From Biscogniauxia marginata (Eukaryota > Ascomycota > Sordariomycetes > Xylariales > Xylariaceae), in NCBI GenBank assembly GCA_022695795.1, contig MU404181.1, positions 1-64,000 of the forward strand: DNA of 64,000 bases, in the 5' to 3' direction. A program made the translations under genes and the position numbers. Shown one piece after another: positions 37,798 through 49,537 of this stretch (the stretch's first letter is position 1; each line of letters opens with the position of its first letter). The notes under the pieces are model-generated. The model ran no database searches, was not told the DNA's origin, and saw nothing but the letters and a program-made list of their open reading frames with translations.

Positions 37798-38185
37798 TGT
37801 TACGATCCTACAGGGATTAGGACTCTAAAAGAGGAATAGGGGAACTAATTGAATATCACGTGACCATTGACATGGTGGGAATGGATGTGGAAGATAAACA
37901 CATCCAAGATGAACACATCCAAGATACTATTCATAAGGAGCAAACTATACAAGTGGAAGTTGTATAAGTAGGTTGGAAATTCCCATGTAATTAGTCTCTC
38001 GTTCTTTAGCTATCAATTCATGACTATATTCATTCTTTGGAATATAAGTTAGAGTACCTTGAAACCTCTTTAATAAACACATTATATTGGATCATAATCG
38101 ATTTACTATTACCTTCAAATCAAGAACCCAGTACGATAACCTATTTAACCGTTAGTCAGACAGAGTGTTAAGAGGGTTTGTCACA
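37798..38185 (+). repeat. Solo LTR with perfect TSD
   Basis: 388 bp, TGTTACGATCC .. GAGGGTTTGTCACA, flanked by agagc on both sides (37793-37797, 38186-38190). U3 carries ATCACGTGACC and a repeated AACACATCCAAGAT motif. Little RIP is visible. Confidence 0.93.
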
Positions 38186-38190
38186 AGAGC

Positions 38191-40259
38191 GCGGGGAGTT
38201 TGTGCTTCTAGTTATGCCATATTCATATCCACTTTAAAGTACCCCCCGGCTAGTAACTAGCTTTATTAAAGCGGCGACCGACATAATAATATATTTAACT
38301 TAAAAGATTAAACTATTTTTAGCTTATAAGCATATATATTATCGTACTAAGTAGCAAAACTATATATATCTACTTTAATAAAGGTAATAACATAACAAGA
38401 ATATTCGAGAGAGGAAAAATATAAATAATTATTTTATCTCGTGTTAATAAAATATAGTAATAAAAAATTAGATATCTTTTTATTCTCGATATTTTATTAA
38501 TATTTTAAGGTGAATAATATATTAACGAGTTACTTATAATACAACTTGTTTTAAACACGCAATTTTGTATTAAAGACAAGTTATATACCTATTAATGCCT
38601 CATTTTAATCCTTACATACCTTAAAAAACTATAATAAGCAAAAGGTGTACACCGGGAAAGCTAAATAGGTAGAAGATAGCAAAATATCGACCTCGGAGAT
38701 TATTAAATAATGAAAGAGATGGTGTCTACCCTTACCACATCCCAGAATGTACAAAAATATCACATTTTGGCTGTAATATCCTTGTCGGTATCTCAATGTA
38801 GAACGCGATCCGCAGGCTTCCCACCGTGACGTGTTAAAGCCTAAGCAACATAAGGTTATGTTATAGTTTTAAGATATGTCTTTTTTTATTATTATAATGT
38901 TTAAGCTTTAATACGTATTCCCTTTTTTTATTTAATAATTAACTTCTTTTTTTTATTTAATTCTTAGTTTATTTATTTTATAATAAGAACTATTTTTAAT
39001 AACACATATTATTTTAAACCTTTATTTATATTCGAGATCTTAATTTTAAAGAGATAATTACTTTATTTAGTATTTAAAGAACTTATAAATATCTTTAAAA
39101 ATAGCAATAAAAATTATATCGCATCGAATATTAATACTTTAAAACTTTATTCATTATAAATAATAAACTAGAGTCCTTATAAATGTTATACGAAGATTAA
39201 TATAAGTTATTAAGCGGATAACATAACCACTTAGTAACTCCCCCTAAGTTTAGAATGATTAACACCGAGGCGAATATCTTAATACGGCCGTCACTAGTTA
39301 TATAGAAAATGTCGGCTATAAAAGCTCTTATTACTACCTCTCTCACGAACTAATCTGTCTAAGCCGAAACTCATAAAAGGTTTTAAGTTAATTAAACTCT
39401 TGTCTCGATATTCGTGTATATGCTAAATAAAGTAATAAACCGCAAATTATAAATATATACATAAGTATACGAAAATATCGAGCTTACTATTTACTTTTTT
39501 TATTTCTTTATATTATTTACTTAACTTTAATGCCGTTATATAATACTTCCTTTTAAGTGTTAAATTCTTAGTATTAAGTATGATAATATTTTTATTAATT
39601 AGATTTAATATAAATACAACGACCACGAAACTTAAATCGAACTTAAATAAAGCAATATTAATAAAAACTAAATATACTTAAAAGTAAATTAAGTATTATA
39701 TTAATTATTATTAAGGTATAATTAAAAAAAACCGTTTTAAACGGCGTCTTTTATAAACGTCCCGCGAAATACTTTAAAAACTATTTTTTATATTATTACG
39801 AAAAACGTATTATAACAAGATAAATTGCTTAAACGTCTTTTTTAAGCTAGTTATAATTAATTACCTAAATAGTAAAGTAAATTCGGTATTAAATATATAA
39901 TAAATGATTTTTGCCGTGTAAAAAGAGTATTTTTTTATTAGCTACACCGACATAGCCGTTTAGTATTCTTCTAGTAAGTTTAAAACGCGACGTGAGGGAA
40001 TAACGTAATCGAATATTCTAAATAGCTACGCACGTTCTTTATTTAGTAAAACCGGCTATTAACACTATTTTATTAACCTTAAATCTCTTTAGCTAAATCT
40101 TCTCGGGAGGTGAATCATAGCTTTTAAAACTGACCTTATTAACTAAATAAATAGATAATACGAAAAAGGATTTATTATTTAGAGATAAAAAGCCGTAAAA
40201 AGGGAAAACACGAAATTCTAAGTAATTTTAATCCCGGCTTTTTACTTGTTAAGCTTAAT
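38191..40259. other. AT-rich degraded DNA of unknown origin
   Basis: No homology to the chromoviruses of this window could be seen by eye and no frame is open. A mixed-composition patch at about 38640-38850 interrupts the AT-rich sequence. It may be an older repeat family. Confidence 0.35.
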
Positions 40260-42314
40260 ATTACATGTTCCTTTAAGCTTTAATAGATATCGCAGTTATT
40301 ATCTATATAAAACCTCTAATTTAAGCTATTGTGCTAGCTTCTTCCCTAGTGGGTTTTACACTTGTCGTCGTTGCAATGGCTCTAGTGTAGCTTATCATGG
40401 TTTAACTTAATTCCTAAGTTATATCTTAATTTATAATTATTATACTTATATGGTAGTTCGTTTTCGTTATATCCTTATTTGACTTGTTTTAATATAAAAT
40501 ATCTTAGGTATAAATAATTATCCTTTAAATAGTTTTTATAATTAACTTAATAATATTTATAAATTTCTTTTATAAAGGCTTCCTCGTTTTTCTTTACTTT
40601 AATAATAATAATGATAAACACTTAGTTTATTTCTTTGTTGTTTTCGAAATGTATTTTTACTTTAAAAGTTCTTTTCTCGGGTTAAGAAATCCCTTTTATT
40701 TTTGGTTCCTATTTCTTAGGACTTCGACACTCGTTTTTATAATGTCTTTTCTTTTTGTAGTTAAAATACTTAATAGTTAACTTATTTCGTTTTTTTTGCT
40801 CTTTTTAAGCAACGTTAATTTTAATGAGGTTTGACTTGGTTTTAGTGCCTTTCCTAGTTCCGGCACCGCTTCTGTGATTTCCTTTTTTCAATTAATCGCC
40901 ATTCTTTCGTTATACCGTCTTTTTCTTTTCAAGGTACCGTTTAAAATTTTCGTTATTAATAGTAATTACCATTATAACGTAATTATTAAACTTTCCTAAG
41001 TTCCTTTCTTTATATAGGTTTATCTTATATAACTCATTTTTTATATAGTCTTTTAGTCCTTAATAAAACAAGTAATATAAGCTCTTAATAAGTAATTATA
41101 ATTAGCTTGCGAGTTTTTTAAACTTAATAGCGTAGTTCGAGGCTTTCTTGTTTTGTCGTAGTTTATAAAGTCGAGCTTCGGCTTATTACTTAAGGATTAA
41201 ATTGCTAAATATAGACTTAAATTGTTTTTCGAACTCCTTATAATCCTTAAAGACTTTCTTTATATCTTCTTAAGCGTTTAATCCGTTTTCTAGATAATCC
41301 TTTAACACTAGTTAAAACCAGGTTAAAGCAGTTTTAACGAGGAGCTAGGATACCGTGAAAACCTTTTATTCCTTAGTAATAATCGTTTTATAATAGAACC
41401 GTAAGTAAGTTCCAGCCTAGATTAAAAACCCTTTTAAATCGCTTGACCCATTATATCTACTAAATATAATTAATTTAAAACCCTTTATATCGGGGGTTAT
41501 TATATTATTTTCGTCGTTTAAGTTATTAGGGTCGCTATCGTTTAAAAATAGTTTCGGTTACTTGTCTTTAAAAGGTAGGGGTTATTTTACTTATTTATTT
41601 TCTTTTTTAGGTGTTTTTTCCTCTTTCTCTTCTTTTTTTTAAATAATTCTTCTTGTTAAGCTTCTAAGATGTCCTCCCGTGACTCTTCTTTAGTTATAAC
41701 TATAATTAACTTCTGTGTTAGTTCTTTTAAACCTTTTTATTATATCGTAAAAAAATCTAAAGTTTTCGTTTAAGAGCTTATTAATTATTATCTTTTTACT
41801 TATTTCTTTTTTTGTTACCCTTTAGTCTTAAGGGGCATGTTTGTCTTAAGATGATTTAACCGAAAATCCCTTCTTTTAAATTAATATCAAGCACTAATTA
41901 AGGAGCTATTAAAATGTAACGAACCTCCTTATGTGTTCCTAGTTAATTGACTTTATAAGTGAGTATATACTAGGTTTTCTTGATTTAAAGGTAATAATAA
42001 GTTAAAATTGGTTTAATTAATTCACTATATTATGTTTGTTAAAGAGGTTTTAAGGTACTCTCATTATAATATCAAAAAGTGACTATAATCTTAGATTAAT
42101 AGCTAAAAAACGAGAGATTAATTACATAGGAAATTCCAATCTATTTATACTTATTACTTCCTCCTTGTAGTATGTTGGATATGCCTGGATGAGACTCATC
42201 CACTCTCATTCATGTCACGTGATGTTGGATCACTTTCTCACATCAAATCGGAACATTCATGATCCGATTCTGATACCCTTATCAACTGTTGTTGATACCG
42301 TCTGGTTCGTAACA
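40260..42314 (-). mobile_element. Chromovirus B: 5' LTR plus gag, truncated
   Basis: Minus strand. The 5' LTR is at 41915-42314, then the same leader as element A (TTTTAATAGCTCCTTAAT in reverse), gag with the zinc knuckle (about 40725-40770, same two Cys->Tyr changes) and the start of pol, where homology ends abruptly near 40260. B is less mutated than A in its pol start. It sits inside plus-strand pol of element C, which resumes directly at 42315, so B inserted into C. Confidence 0.85.
41915..42314 (-). repeat. 5' LTR of chromovirus B
   Basis: 400 bp, TGTAACGAACCTCC .. CTGGTTCGTAACA. U3 retains GTCACGTGATG and an inverted TGATGTTGGATC / GATCCG-like cluster (about 42211-42270). Confidence 0.88.
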
Positions 42315-43091
42315 ATAACACTTCGGTTAATAAGAACATAAAAATATCACTACACAAAGCAATGTACAGGCAAAAAGTGGAAATCTAAAAATAACCAATC
42401 GAACTCACAAAAACACCAAAAGTCGAAATAAAAGCCCCGAAAACAGAAGTACTATCCGAAAAAGTTTAAATAATACAATAACGGCTATAAAAAGAATTAT
42501 AATTTATTTAAGATAAAATAATAAAGTATTATAACAAAAAAAGAATTAAAAGATTAATTCTTAAAAAAGGAGATATAATTTACTTGCTTTATTAATAACA
42601 AGACATAATAATAAAAACACCTTAAATTAAAATAAAACGGCTTAGCGAAAAATTTAAGTTTAAGAAATTAAAACTATATAAAATTAAAAAGGTTATTTCG
42701 AAAATCAATTATAAATTAACATTATTAAAAAGATTTAAAATACATTTTATATTTTATGTTTTATTTTTAAAATTAACACTAAAAAACGCTTTACTAGAAA
42801 ATCAATTAAAATTTAAAGAAAACCCTGATAAGTACGAGGTTAAAAAAATATTTAATTTAAGATAAATTAATAGTTAATTATAATATTTTATTAAATAAGA
42901 AGGTTACTCACTCGAGGAAAACACTTAAGAACCACTTAAGCACTTAAAAAACCTAACAAATGAACTTGCGAACTTTTACCGCTAAAACCCGGATCGTCCG
43001 GGAGGATTTACGGGTATAAGCCAGGATTTAAAAGGGATAAGTCGAAAGAGAGGAAAGCCGCTAAAATAAATACGTCTTGCTTAGATTTAAA

Positions 43092-43586
43092 CTAATATAA
43101 TAGTTTCTTTATACGTTATTATTTTTTAATAAGACGTTTTTATTTCTCCTTTTCACGCTTAACATGGTTTAACTCCTCGATAAAGTTTAAATTACGCGTA
43201 ATTATTTTTTTAAGCTTTTTAAACTAGAGACGACGTTAAATACGAAAACAATAAACACGATTTATTACGGCTTTTAAACGGATTTCAGCCTTTTTTAACT
43301 TATTTTTAATTTTTTAAAACTATTTAATAATTTCGGTTATATTACTCCTCGAGATTTTAAAAACATTATATCGAGTGTGATTTATTCGAATATACTTATT
43401 ATAACGGTCGAAGTTTTTCGAGGCAATATATTCCTTTTCGTTATAATCGTAATAAGAACAAGGCTTTTTTTTTCGATTTTTAAGAATAACTAAGTTTATT
43501 AGGGCTAGTTTATTTTTAACCTATTTATTAACACGATAAAAAGCTTTAAAATTCTCTTTACAAATTTTTATAACATAATAAGACAT
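43092..43586 (-). pseudogene. Antisense accessory ORF of chromovirus C
   Basis: ATG at 43586 (MSYYVIKICKENF), about 165 codons, opposite to pol. The six-ligand spacing C-x2-C-x6-C-x8-C-x2-C-x7-C is exact. The first Cys survives (PCSYYD) and the others are Tyr (TGT/TGC->TAT/TAC type). Shared landmarks with A and G are KEYIASK, RYNVFKISRSNITEIIK, LNFIEEL and VKREKEKQKR. Stops are TAG/TAA from Gln or Trp codons. The 3' end is uncertain because the true stop cannot be told from RIP stops. Confidence 0.7.
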
Positions 43587-43695
43587 AATAAAAAGGGGAT
43601 AAAAAGGAATTTATTAATAAGAAAAAAAAACCTTAATTACGATTTTTTTTTTTTACTTATTTTTAGGGACAAAGATTTTCGGAGGGAAAAAATGA

Positions 43696-44097
43696 TATTA
43701 TAAACCTCCTTTTCTTTTTCTTGTTACGTGTAGGTTATATAACCAAAAAAGCGGCGTTAAGCGCTTAATTAAGAAAGAACGCCAATAAATCAATAAATCA
43801 TAAATAAGAGATTTATAATTTAATGATTTACTTAATAATAAGAAGGGAAGAACAAGTATAAGTAAATCAAGGTTCCTTATATATTTAGTTATTTATTCTA
43901 GTTTCTTAGCTATTAATTTAAAATTATAATCACTCTTTAATACTATAATGAGAGTACCTTAAAATCTCTTTAACGAACAAAACATTATAAATCATTTAAA
44001 TTAATCTTAACCCATTATTACCTTTAAATCAAGAAAACCTAGTACGTACTTACTTGTGAAGTCAGCTAACTAAGAACACATAAAGAGGTTCGTCACA
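43696..44097 (+). repeat. 3' LTR of chromovirus C
   Basis: 402 bp, TATTATAAACCTCC .. GAGGTTCGTCACA, preceded by purine tract ggagggaaaaaatga. It has the same U3 subtype as the solo LTR at 9186-9633. Confidence 0.87.
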
Positions 44098-44427
44098 TAA
44101 ATACGTATTAAGTTTTCTTAATTTAAAGATAATAATGAATTAAGATTAGTTTAAATAATTTATAATGTTTTATTCATTAAAGAGATTTTAAGGTATTTTT
44201 ATTATAATGTTAAAAAGTGATTATAGTTTTAGATTAATAGTTAAGGAACTAAAATAAATAACTAAATACATAGGAAATTTTAATCTACTTATACTTCATT
44301 TTTTACAAGGAGTAACACCTATATTCTCTTTAATTCTCAAGAGTCCAACAGAGAATTCCTTTTATAGTTATGTAACCTTAAATCACATGACCAACTTAAT
44401 TCTCTTTACCCTTATTGGTTTGTAACA
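44098..44427 (-). repeat. LTR fragment interrupted by chromovirus C
   Basis: Starts inside the family consensus (TAAATACGTATTAAG) and ends ..GGTTTGTAACA. The first roughly 50 bp are missing exactly where the LTR of C ends, so C probably landed in this LTR. The U3 is a distinct subtype (CAATAAGGGTAAAGAG in reverse). Confidence 0.78.
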
Positions 44428-45955
44428 CAAATCCCCCTCCCCTTATAATACTATTCACTCTTATACTTGATCAATCTTATTACCTACTATGATAATAAGC
44501 ACGTTTAATGATTTAACACGCCGGACCTTATTAAAAAGATTTCTAATTTAACAAAAAAAAGACTTTAAGTTAATATTATATATTAATAGAAATTCATAAG
44601 CCTTTTTAATATATTAATTATGTAATTATATATATACTTTAACGCCATTTAAATCCATTACTTTTAACTTATAATATTAATTGTTAATCTTAAACGTGTT
44701 TTAATAAACGTTTATAATCGTAAGGTCGTATTATAAACATATAATAATAAGTTAACTTATTTAAATTAATAAAGTAAATATTTATATACGCATTTTTTTA
44801 ACGAAGTTTTGCCGGTAAAGCTAAACTATTAACGCCGACTTTCTAATACTATTATTTCTTAATAACATTAATTAGTAACGTTATATATAATTAATTAAAC
44901 ACGATATAAATTCGTATAATATTACTATTTATTTAAACAATTAAAAAGAAACTAAATAATCGAGGTCATGTAAAACATATTAGTAAAAATAGAATTATTT
45001 AAGGTAGCCAGGCGGTATAGAAATATGCTGGGTGTTGCATCGAGAAAGTGCAGATTTGTTGCGTGCTGGTTCACAACGTACGTATACTTATATGCTAGAC
45101 TACTTGCCGAATCACTCGAGTACCTAGCTAGTAATAAGGTCAAATTTCTAGCATGAGGGAACAGGAGTAAACAGATGGGGAGAAAATACAAAGGCAACAT
45201 TTTGCTAGTTTCTTGAACCCGATCTCCAACCGCGAGAAAGGGGCTAATCAAGAGCAGTAAAACAAGGTCAAAGATCCTGTAGAACTTGTAATTCCCGATC
45301 TAGACATGTCTCCAAACAAGGGGGACGAGATCTTATAGGTTGATACTTCGTTACATACATTGGTTGGTGTAGTTAGCTCAAAACCCACCTGTTGCATCCC
45401 TGTACTAAATTTGGACAGATTTGGTACAGGGGTTATAAATGTAGTCTATAAATTGTAAATATGTTAGACAAGTCATAGTTTTAATAGAATAGCAAGTAGG
45501 ATACTTAACAGCTATTAAATTTCAGTTTACAAGTCATCGGTAGGGATGGCTTCTGTGACGCCGCGACGCAGTAAAAAAGCAATTAACGATTCCAACTCTA
45601 AGGCAACGATCTATTAGTTCGAATTACCATTTGGCCAGCATATCTAGCTAGTAAACATCTCTGCGTCTCCTTTTCATCTAGATGGGTGCGAGAAGACATT
45701 TTAGAGTTGCAAAATTCAAATGTCGCCATGTTGTCTTGCAAGTTTCACCCAAGAGGAAGTAATCAAAGAAATACGGTCTTACTGTGATTCGGTATTCGAA
45801 GCCGGGCATTAGCTTAACATGTCGTATTTTAACACAACCCCTCCGCTCAGCTTTGCAGGAGCTAACTAAACAATAGGCTCGAGTATTTACCGGCGACCTC
45901 TCAATGCAGGTTAAGCGAAAATCAGCCGACATGTAGCTCTCAAATTCCTCACGAT
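44428..45955. other. Transition from AT-rich DNA to the gene island
   Basis: 44428-44950 is RIP-like. 44950-45955 is mixed. A minus-strand 99-codon open stretch (45251-44952) is hydrophobic at its start but has no family signature. A minus-strand stretch at 45983-45678 overlaps the start of the next gene and is likely its shadow. Confidence 0.4.
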
Positions 45956-47297
45956 GTGGCGACCTTAGTATCAGCTGGAACAAAAAACGAGTTAAATAAA
46001 CATTCTAGCAAACGGCAAAAGAAGGATGTCGTGCTACCTAGGCCAAAGCGAATACGGGTTGATACGGCACTCACAAGGGAAGGAAGCAGTCTCCATCTAG
46101 CAAGCATAGCGAGCCATGTCGATCGAAAGATTATTCAATGTGCCCAAAAGTATGTTACAAAAGTTATAGGTGGATTATCAAGACTTCAAAAGTCAAGCTC
46201 TCGGAGTCACAAGGTTGTCCTATCTTCAAATTGCTTAGGGATGAAGCTCCTTCAATATCGCCAAGAGACAACGTTAAATGAAAGAAATGAGAAATTGGAA
46301 TATCTCCTTTCTAAGATCTCGGAAAACCTTGGATCAGAGCGCTGGCTAGCCGATTTTTATCATCGTTATGCGACATTTCGACGCAGATTTCTCGATCCCG
46401 CACATTCTGAGACTGGGGATTTTGATCAAGAACGCCATACGAAAGAAAAAGAAGCCTTATGCAAGGTCACGAGCTCGGTCATAAACAAACTTGAGCCTAT
46501 CTGGGGAAGCTATGCGAATCTGATATACAACGCGCTAAGAGGTACATAAATCATGCCCATGTTAGAGGACTATTTACTAGGTTTCTAACCAAGTTCATTC
46601 TAGAAACAAGGTACAAAGGTTGTAAATTATATACACATGTTGCGAAGAACGAGCTTGACGATTTGATTAATCTTATTGTCGATTTACTTTCGGGATCTAC
46701 TATCGAATTAGAAGTCCCAGAAGATGTGCCGGTCATGAACCCGGCTTTCTTTCTTAGCATCGTTGCAAATACTTAGTAATTCCCGCCTGCTATATCAATT
46801 GACAGAACCAAACTGACAGCCTTAGGGTCTCGGCGGTTTGCCGGGAAATCGGACTTGAAAACTTCGCAAGTCTGAATCTACAATCAGAAATCGACAAGGT
46901 GGCCGATGATCTAGCGAACCTCGGGCTAGAATGTGGATATTTGCCGCTGAAGACGCTGTTGGAGAAAGAGAACGGATTAAAAAGGGGGAGATCATTGAGC
47001 AAGAAAGATGGAACGTTTTTAATTCGTTTAGCACCCTCTGGGGCATCAGGCCATGGCAGCAACCAGTGTTTCAAGTCAACTACACCTGTACGCAATCAAC
47101 AAGACGCAATGGATATTCTCATGGAGGCTGCTCAAACGGCCGACGCTGGGGACTTTAGCACTGGTCTATCGTCACAAGAAGAGAACGGAGCTGGAGGAAT
47201 CGCCGGAGAGTGGTTAGATTGGGTCCAGTTAAATGAGTTTGGTGCCGATTTCAACCACGTTCTAGATACAGATGTCTATGATATGACTAGCCCTTAA
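45956..47297 (+). CDS. Unknown protein, at least 411 codons, three exons, start not found
   Basis: Model: join(<45956..46541,46604..46775,46820..47297). Intron 1 (62 nt) runs GTACAT..TTCTAG with CTAAC about 20 nt before its end. Intron 2 is only 44 nt (GTAATT..GACAG). Both restore one frame. The frame is open from about 45872 but has no ATG until near 46252, so a short upstream first exon is likely. The N-terminal part is basic with NLS-like KRQKK and RPKRIR; the middle is alpha-helical (ANLIYNALR, LDDLINLIVDLL, LSIVANTYLRVSAVCREIG); the C-terminus is acidic (EWLDWVQLNEF, DTDVYDMTSP), like activation tails of fungal regulators. No zinc cluster is seen. Convergent with, and overlapping by 11 bp, the next gene. 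Confidence 0.55.
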
Positions 47298-47911
47298 TGT
47301 TTTCTAGAGCAGTATCTTGAGGTTCCCCATCCATGCTACCCTCTTGAGATGGCACCTGAGTGAATGAGATAGAAATGAACAATATGTACGGTGTCCGGAC
47401 CCCAATTACAGTATCCTTGCCAAGCAGATACATCTGCAGCGGCTGATCAACTGGATAAGCTTGCCATGGGACTATATCTAACTGAGACTTATCCTTTGTA
47501 TAAAACACTATCTCTTGTGACTGCATGTCTGACTCTATTCCCGGATCATAATTGCAAAGGGGCACGAGAAGGATGGTTTGATCCGCTGTCGCTAATCGCC
47601 CAGATCGCATTAGAACCACTCGCCAACGGTAGTAAAACTTGGCATGTAAATCACCGGCCTGCTTCTTAAGTTTAGGTGTCTTTTCGATTAGCTACGATCT
47701 TTTAAACAGTCGTAAAGCGTACCATTTCGCCGATGATTTGATTGACCAATATTTCGTGTCTTTTCGAGGGAGCTTTCTTAAGCCGAGAGGCTTCCATTCC
47801 CTCTAAATCGAGTTTTTCAAGGTTATCCTCATTGATTGATAGTCGAGCAGCAGCTTTGATGTCTCGTTCAAGTTCACGAGACATAGGGATGGGTTTAGCG
47901 ACATTCATCAT
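47287..47911 (-). CDS. Unknown protein, 188 aa, two exons
   Basis: Model: complement(join(47287..47664,47723..47911)). The 58-nt intron runs GTACGC..CTTAAG with GCTAATC and CTAAAC as branch candidates and is phase 0. The protein begins MMNVAKPIPMSRELERDIK. It has an amphipathic N-terminal part, a splice-joined NQIIGEM/KKQAGDLHAKFYYRW, and an aromatic- and Val-rich middle (LDIVPWQAYPVDQPLQMYLL). No family recognised, no signal peptide, no membrane helix. Coding support is the clean frame across the intron and normal composition. It is convergent with the preceding gene. Confidence 0.5.
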
Positions 47912-48419
47912 GCAATTGGCGATAGATCTTGTAGATTAAGAAGAGAAAATACCGTAGAAAAAAAAGAAATTAATTTATTTTGTTGATAGTTATTTATTAT
48001 AGAGCACTGAGGTTGTCGTACATTTCGTATTTCTACTAAGGTGTTAGCCGTGTTTACAGTAGTGGCGTTATTCTAGGTAAGGGGACTTTTCTTAAAAAAG
48101 TTGATGAATCATCCCCAGGAAAGTGGTGCTCGAAATGGATTAACTATTTTCCTTGGACAAATTACATTATTCCTTCCATATTATTAGCGGGGCAGAAGCG
48201 GGAACTTAGACGCATTAGTATGACCCATACTAACCAACCCTCCTTCTTATCGGCACCTCTTTTAATGACTAAGCAATCAATCAATTAATCACTAGTCCTA
48301 CCCCGCCTATTAATGCTCAACAGACAAGTGAGAACGTCATTGGAGAGCATGTAAGGACAATATTTCACTTTTTTTCATTTTCTCTTTCCCAAGTCAATTA
48401 ACTACTAGACAATTGTACT
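47912..48419. other. Divergent intergenic region
   Basis: Separates the leftward 188-aa gene from the rightward C2H2 gene and is expected to hold both promoters. The last 60 bp before the ATG at 48420 are pyrimidine-rich, as in many fungal promoters. No specific site recognised. Confidence 0.4.
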
Positions 48420-49408
48420 ATGTCAGGCAAAATCGATCAACTGTGGCAATGTAATTTCTGCTCAGCGTATTTTGCATCAAACGAGCTATTACAGCTCCAT
48501 TTCAACGAATATCGAGTCAATCCTCCCATCCCGAACTTGCAACTTCCAATCTAACATTCTCCAGTCTCGAGCTGCTGAAGCAGCACGCTGCCTGGCCCAT
48601 GCAAACGCTAATGCTGGCGAGGATTTCGAACACTGCTCAGAGAACGAGTATGAAACGCCGAAAATAAGGAAGGACACATGCTGTCCCTATACAAAATGCA
48701 ACCGGCTCGACCCGTTTACGAAGGGGCAGCGGCTGCGGGTGCACTTTAGACAACGTAAACTTCCACGTTTTATCATCCTACACTGATCTGCTACTTACAC
48801 GATGCAGATGTCGAATGTGAAGAAGTATGCGTATTTTGCTTTAAGGTTTTTAGGGTGGCGAGCGAGTATATTAGGCATGCAAGAGGGCACAGCGACGCGA
48901 TTGAGGAGAAGACGACATATACAAATAAGAGGTGTCAAAAGCTAGTCATAAGGGCCGACCAGGAGTTGATGGCGCGACTAAGGGAAGCGGACGAGCCTAG
49001 GGGAAAGAAAAGAACGCAGGAGGAGATCACTATGGATTCCGATGCGACGAGTAGCGGTCTTAGTTTGGATGGCGCTATCATAAATGCGGATAGCTCTCTA
49101 GAAGGTGCTGGATCCCTCGAGCACCTTAGCTCATCAACCAAGTTCTACCTCACAATCTCCACTCGATAGATCCGCCTCTGGTATCGATGCGACTTCCCAA
49201 TAATGCTGGGCAAGTGAGCTTTGCCAGAATTCCAGAGTAGCCGCACCCTCAGATAGGCCCGTTGATTCCAATTCAGGACGACAATGACTTTACACCCTCC
49301 TTATTTTTCTATACAAATTTTGTCCAATATCCTCCTTCAATAGATCCAAGCACTGAGTTGGTGCACGTGGCTGGCATCGAAGTAGGCAGTCTACAACAGC
49401 CTATGTAA
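48420..49408 (+). pseudogene. Three-finger C2H2 zinc-finger protein gene, decaying
   Basis: Exons 48420-48515, 48565-48754 and 48808 onward. Introns of 49 nt (GTCAAT..CTCCAG, TCTAAC branch) and 53 nt (GTAAAC..TGCAG). The second splice rebuilds a zinc-ligand His codon, which supports the model. Finger 1 is C-x2-C-x12-H-x3-Y, the last His replaced by Tyr (CAT->TAT). Finger 2 is C-x4-C-x14-H-x3-H. Finger 3 is perfect (CVFCFKVF..HARGH). An acidic, Ser-rich tail follows. The exon 3 frame ends at TAG 49167-49169, but coding-like sequence continues in another frame (LINQVLPHNL.., then DNDFTPSLFFYTNFVQYPP) to TAA 49406-49408 with one TAG at 49238-49240 where Trp is likely. A frameshift near 49130 or an unseen intron must lie between. 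Confidence 0.65.
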
Positions 49409-49537
49409 ATATTAATTCAATCAGTCCACTCATTATATTCTACTACTTTAACGCTCCTTTCCATGCGCTGTTAGCCATTGCTACAACTATTGACCTTCTT
49501 GCCGTCTAGCTATTGCGGAAAGATATGTTGCATAGTT

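Larger units (their letters stand above)
42315..44097 (+). mobile_element. Chromovirus C: 3' part (integrase end, chromodomain, 3' LTR)
   Basis: Begins ATAACACTTCGGTTAA, matching element A at about 34627, and continues through the integrase C-terminus and chromodomain (about 42830-42960, TACGAGGTTAAAAAAAT..), the antisense accessory frame (43092-43586) and the 3' LTR. Everything upstream was separated by the insertion of B and is not found beyond it. Confidence 0.85.

Noticed and set aside
47391..47669. 92-codon plus-strand frame
   Set aside because: Antisense shadow of the two-exon minus-strand gene, which has a supporting intron.
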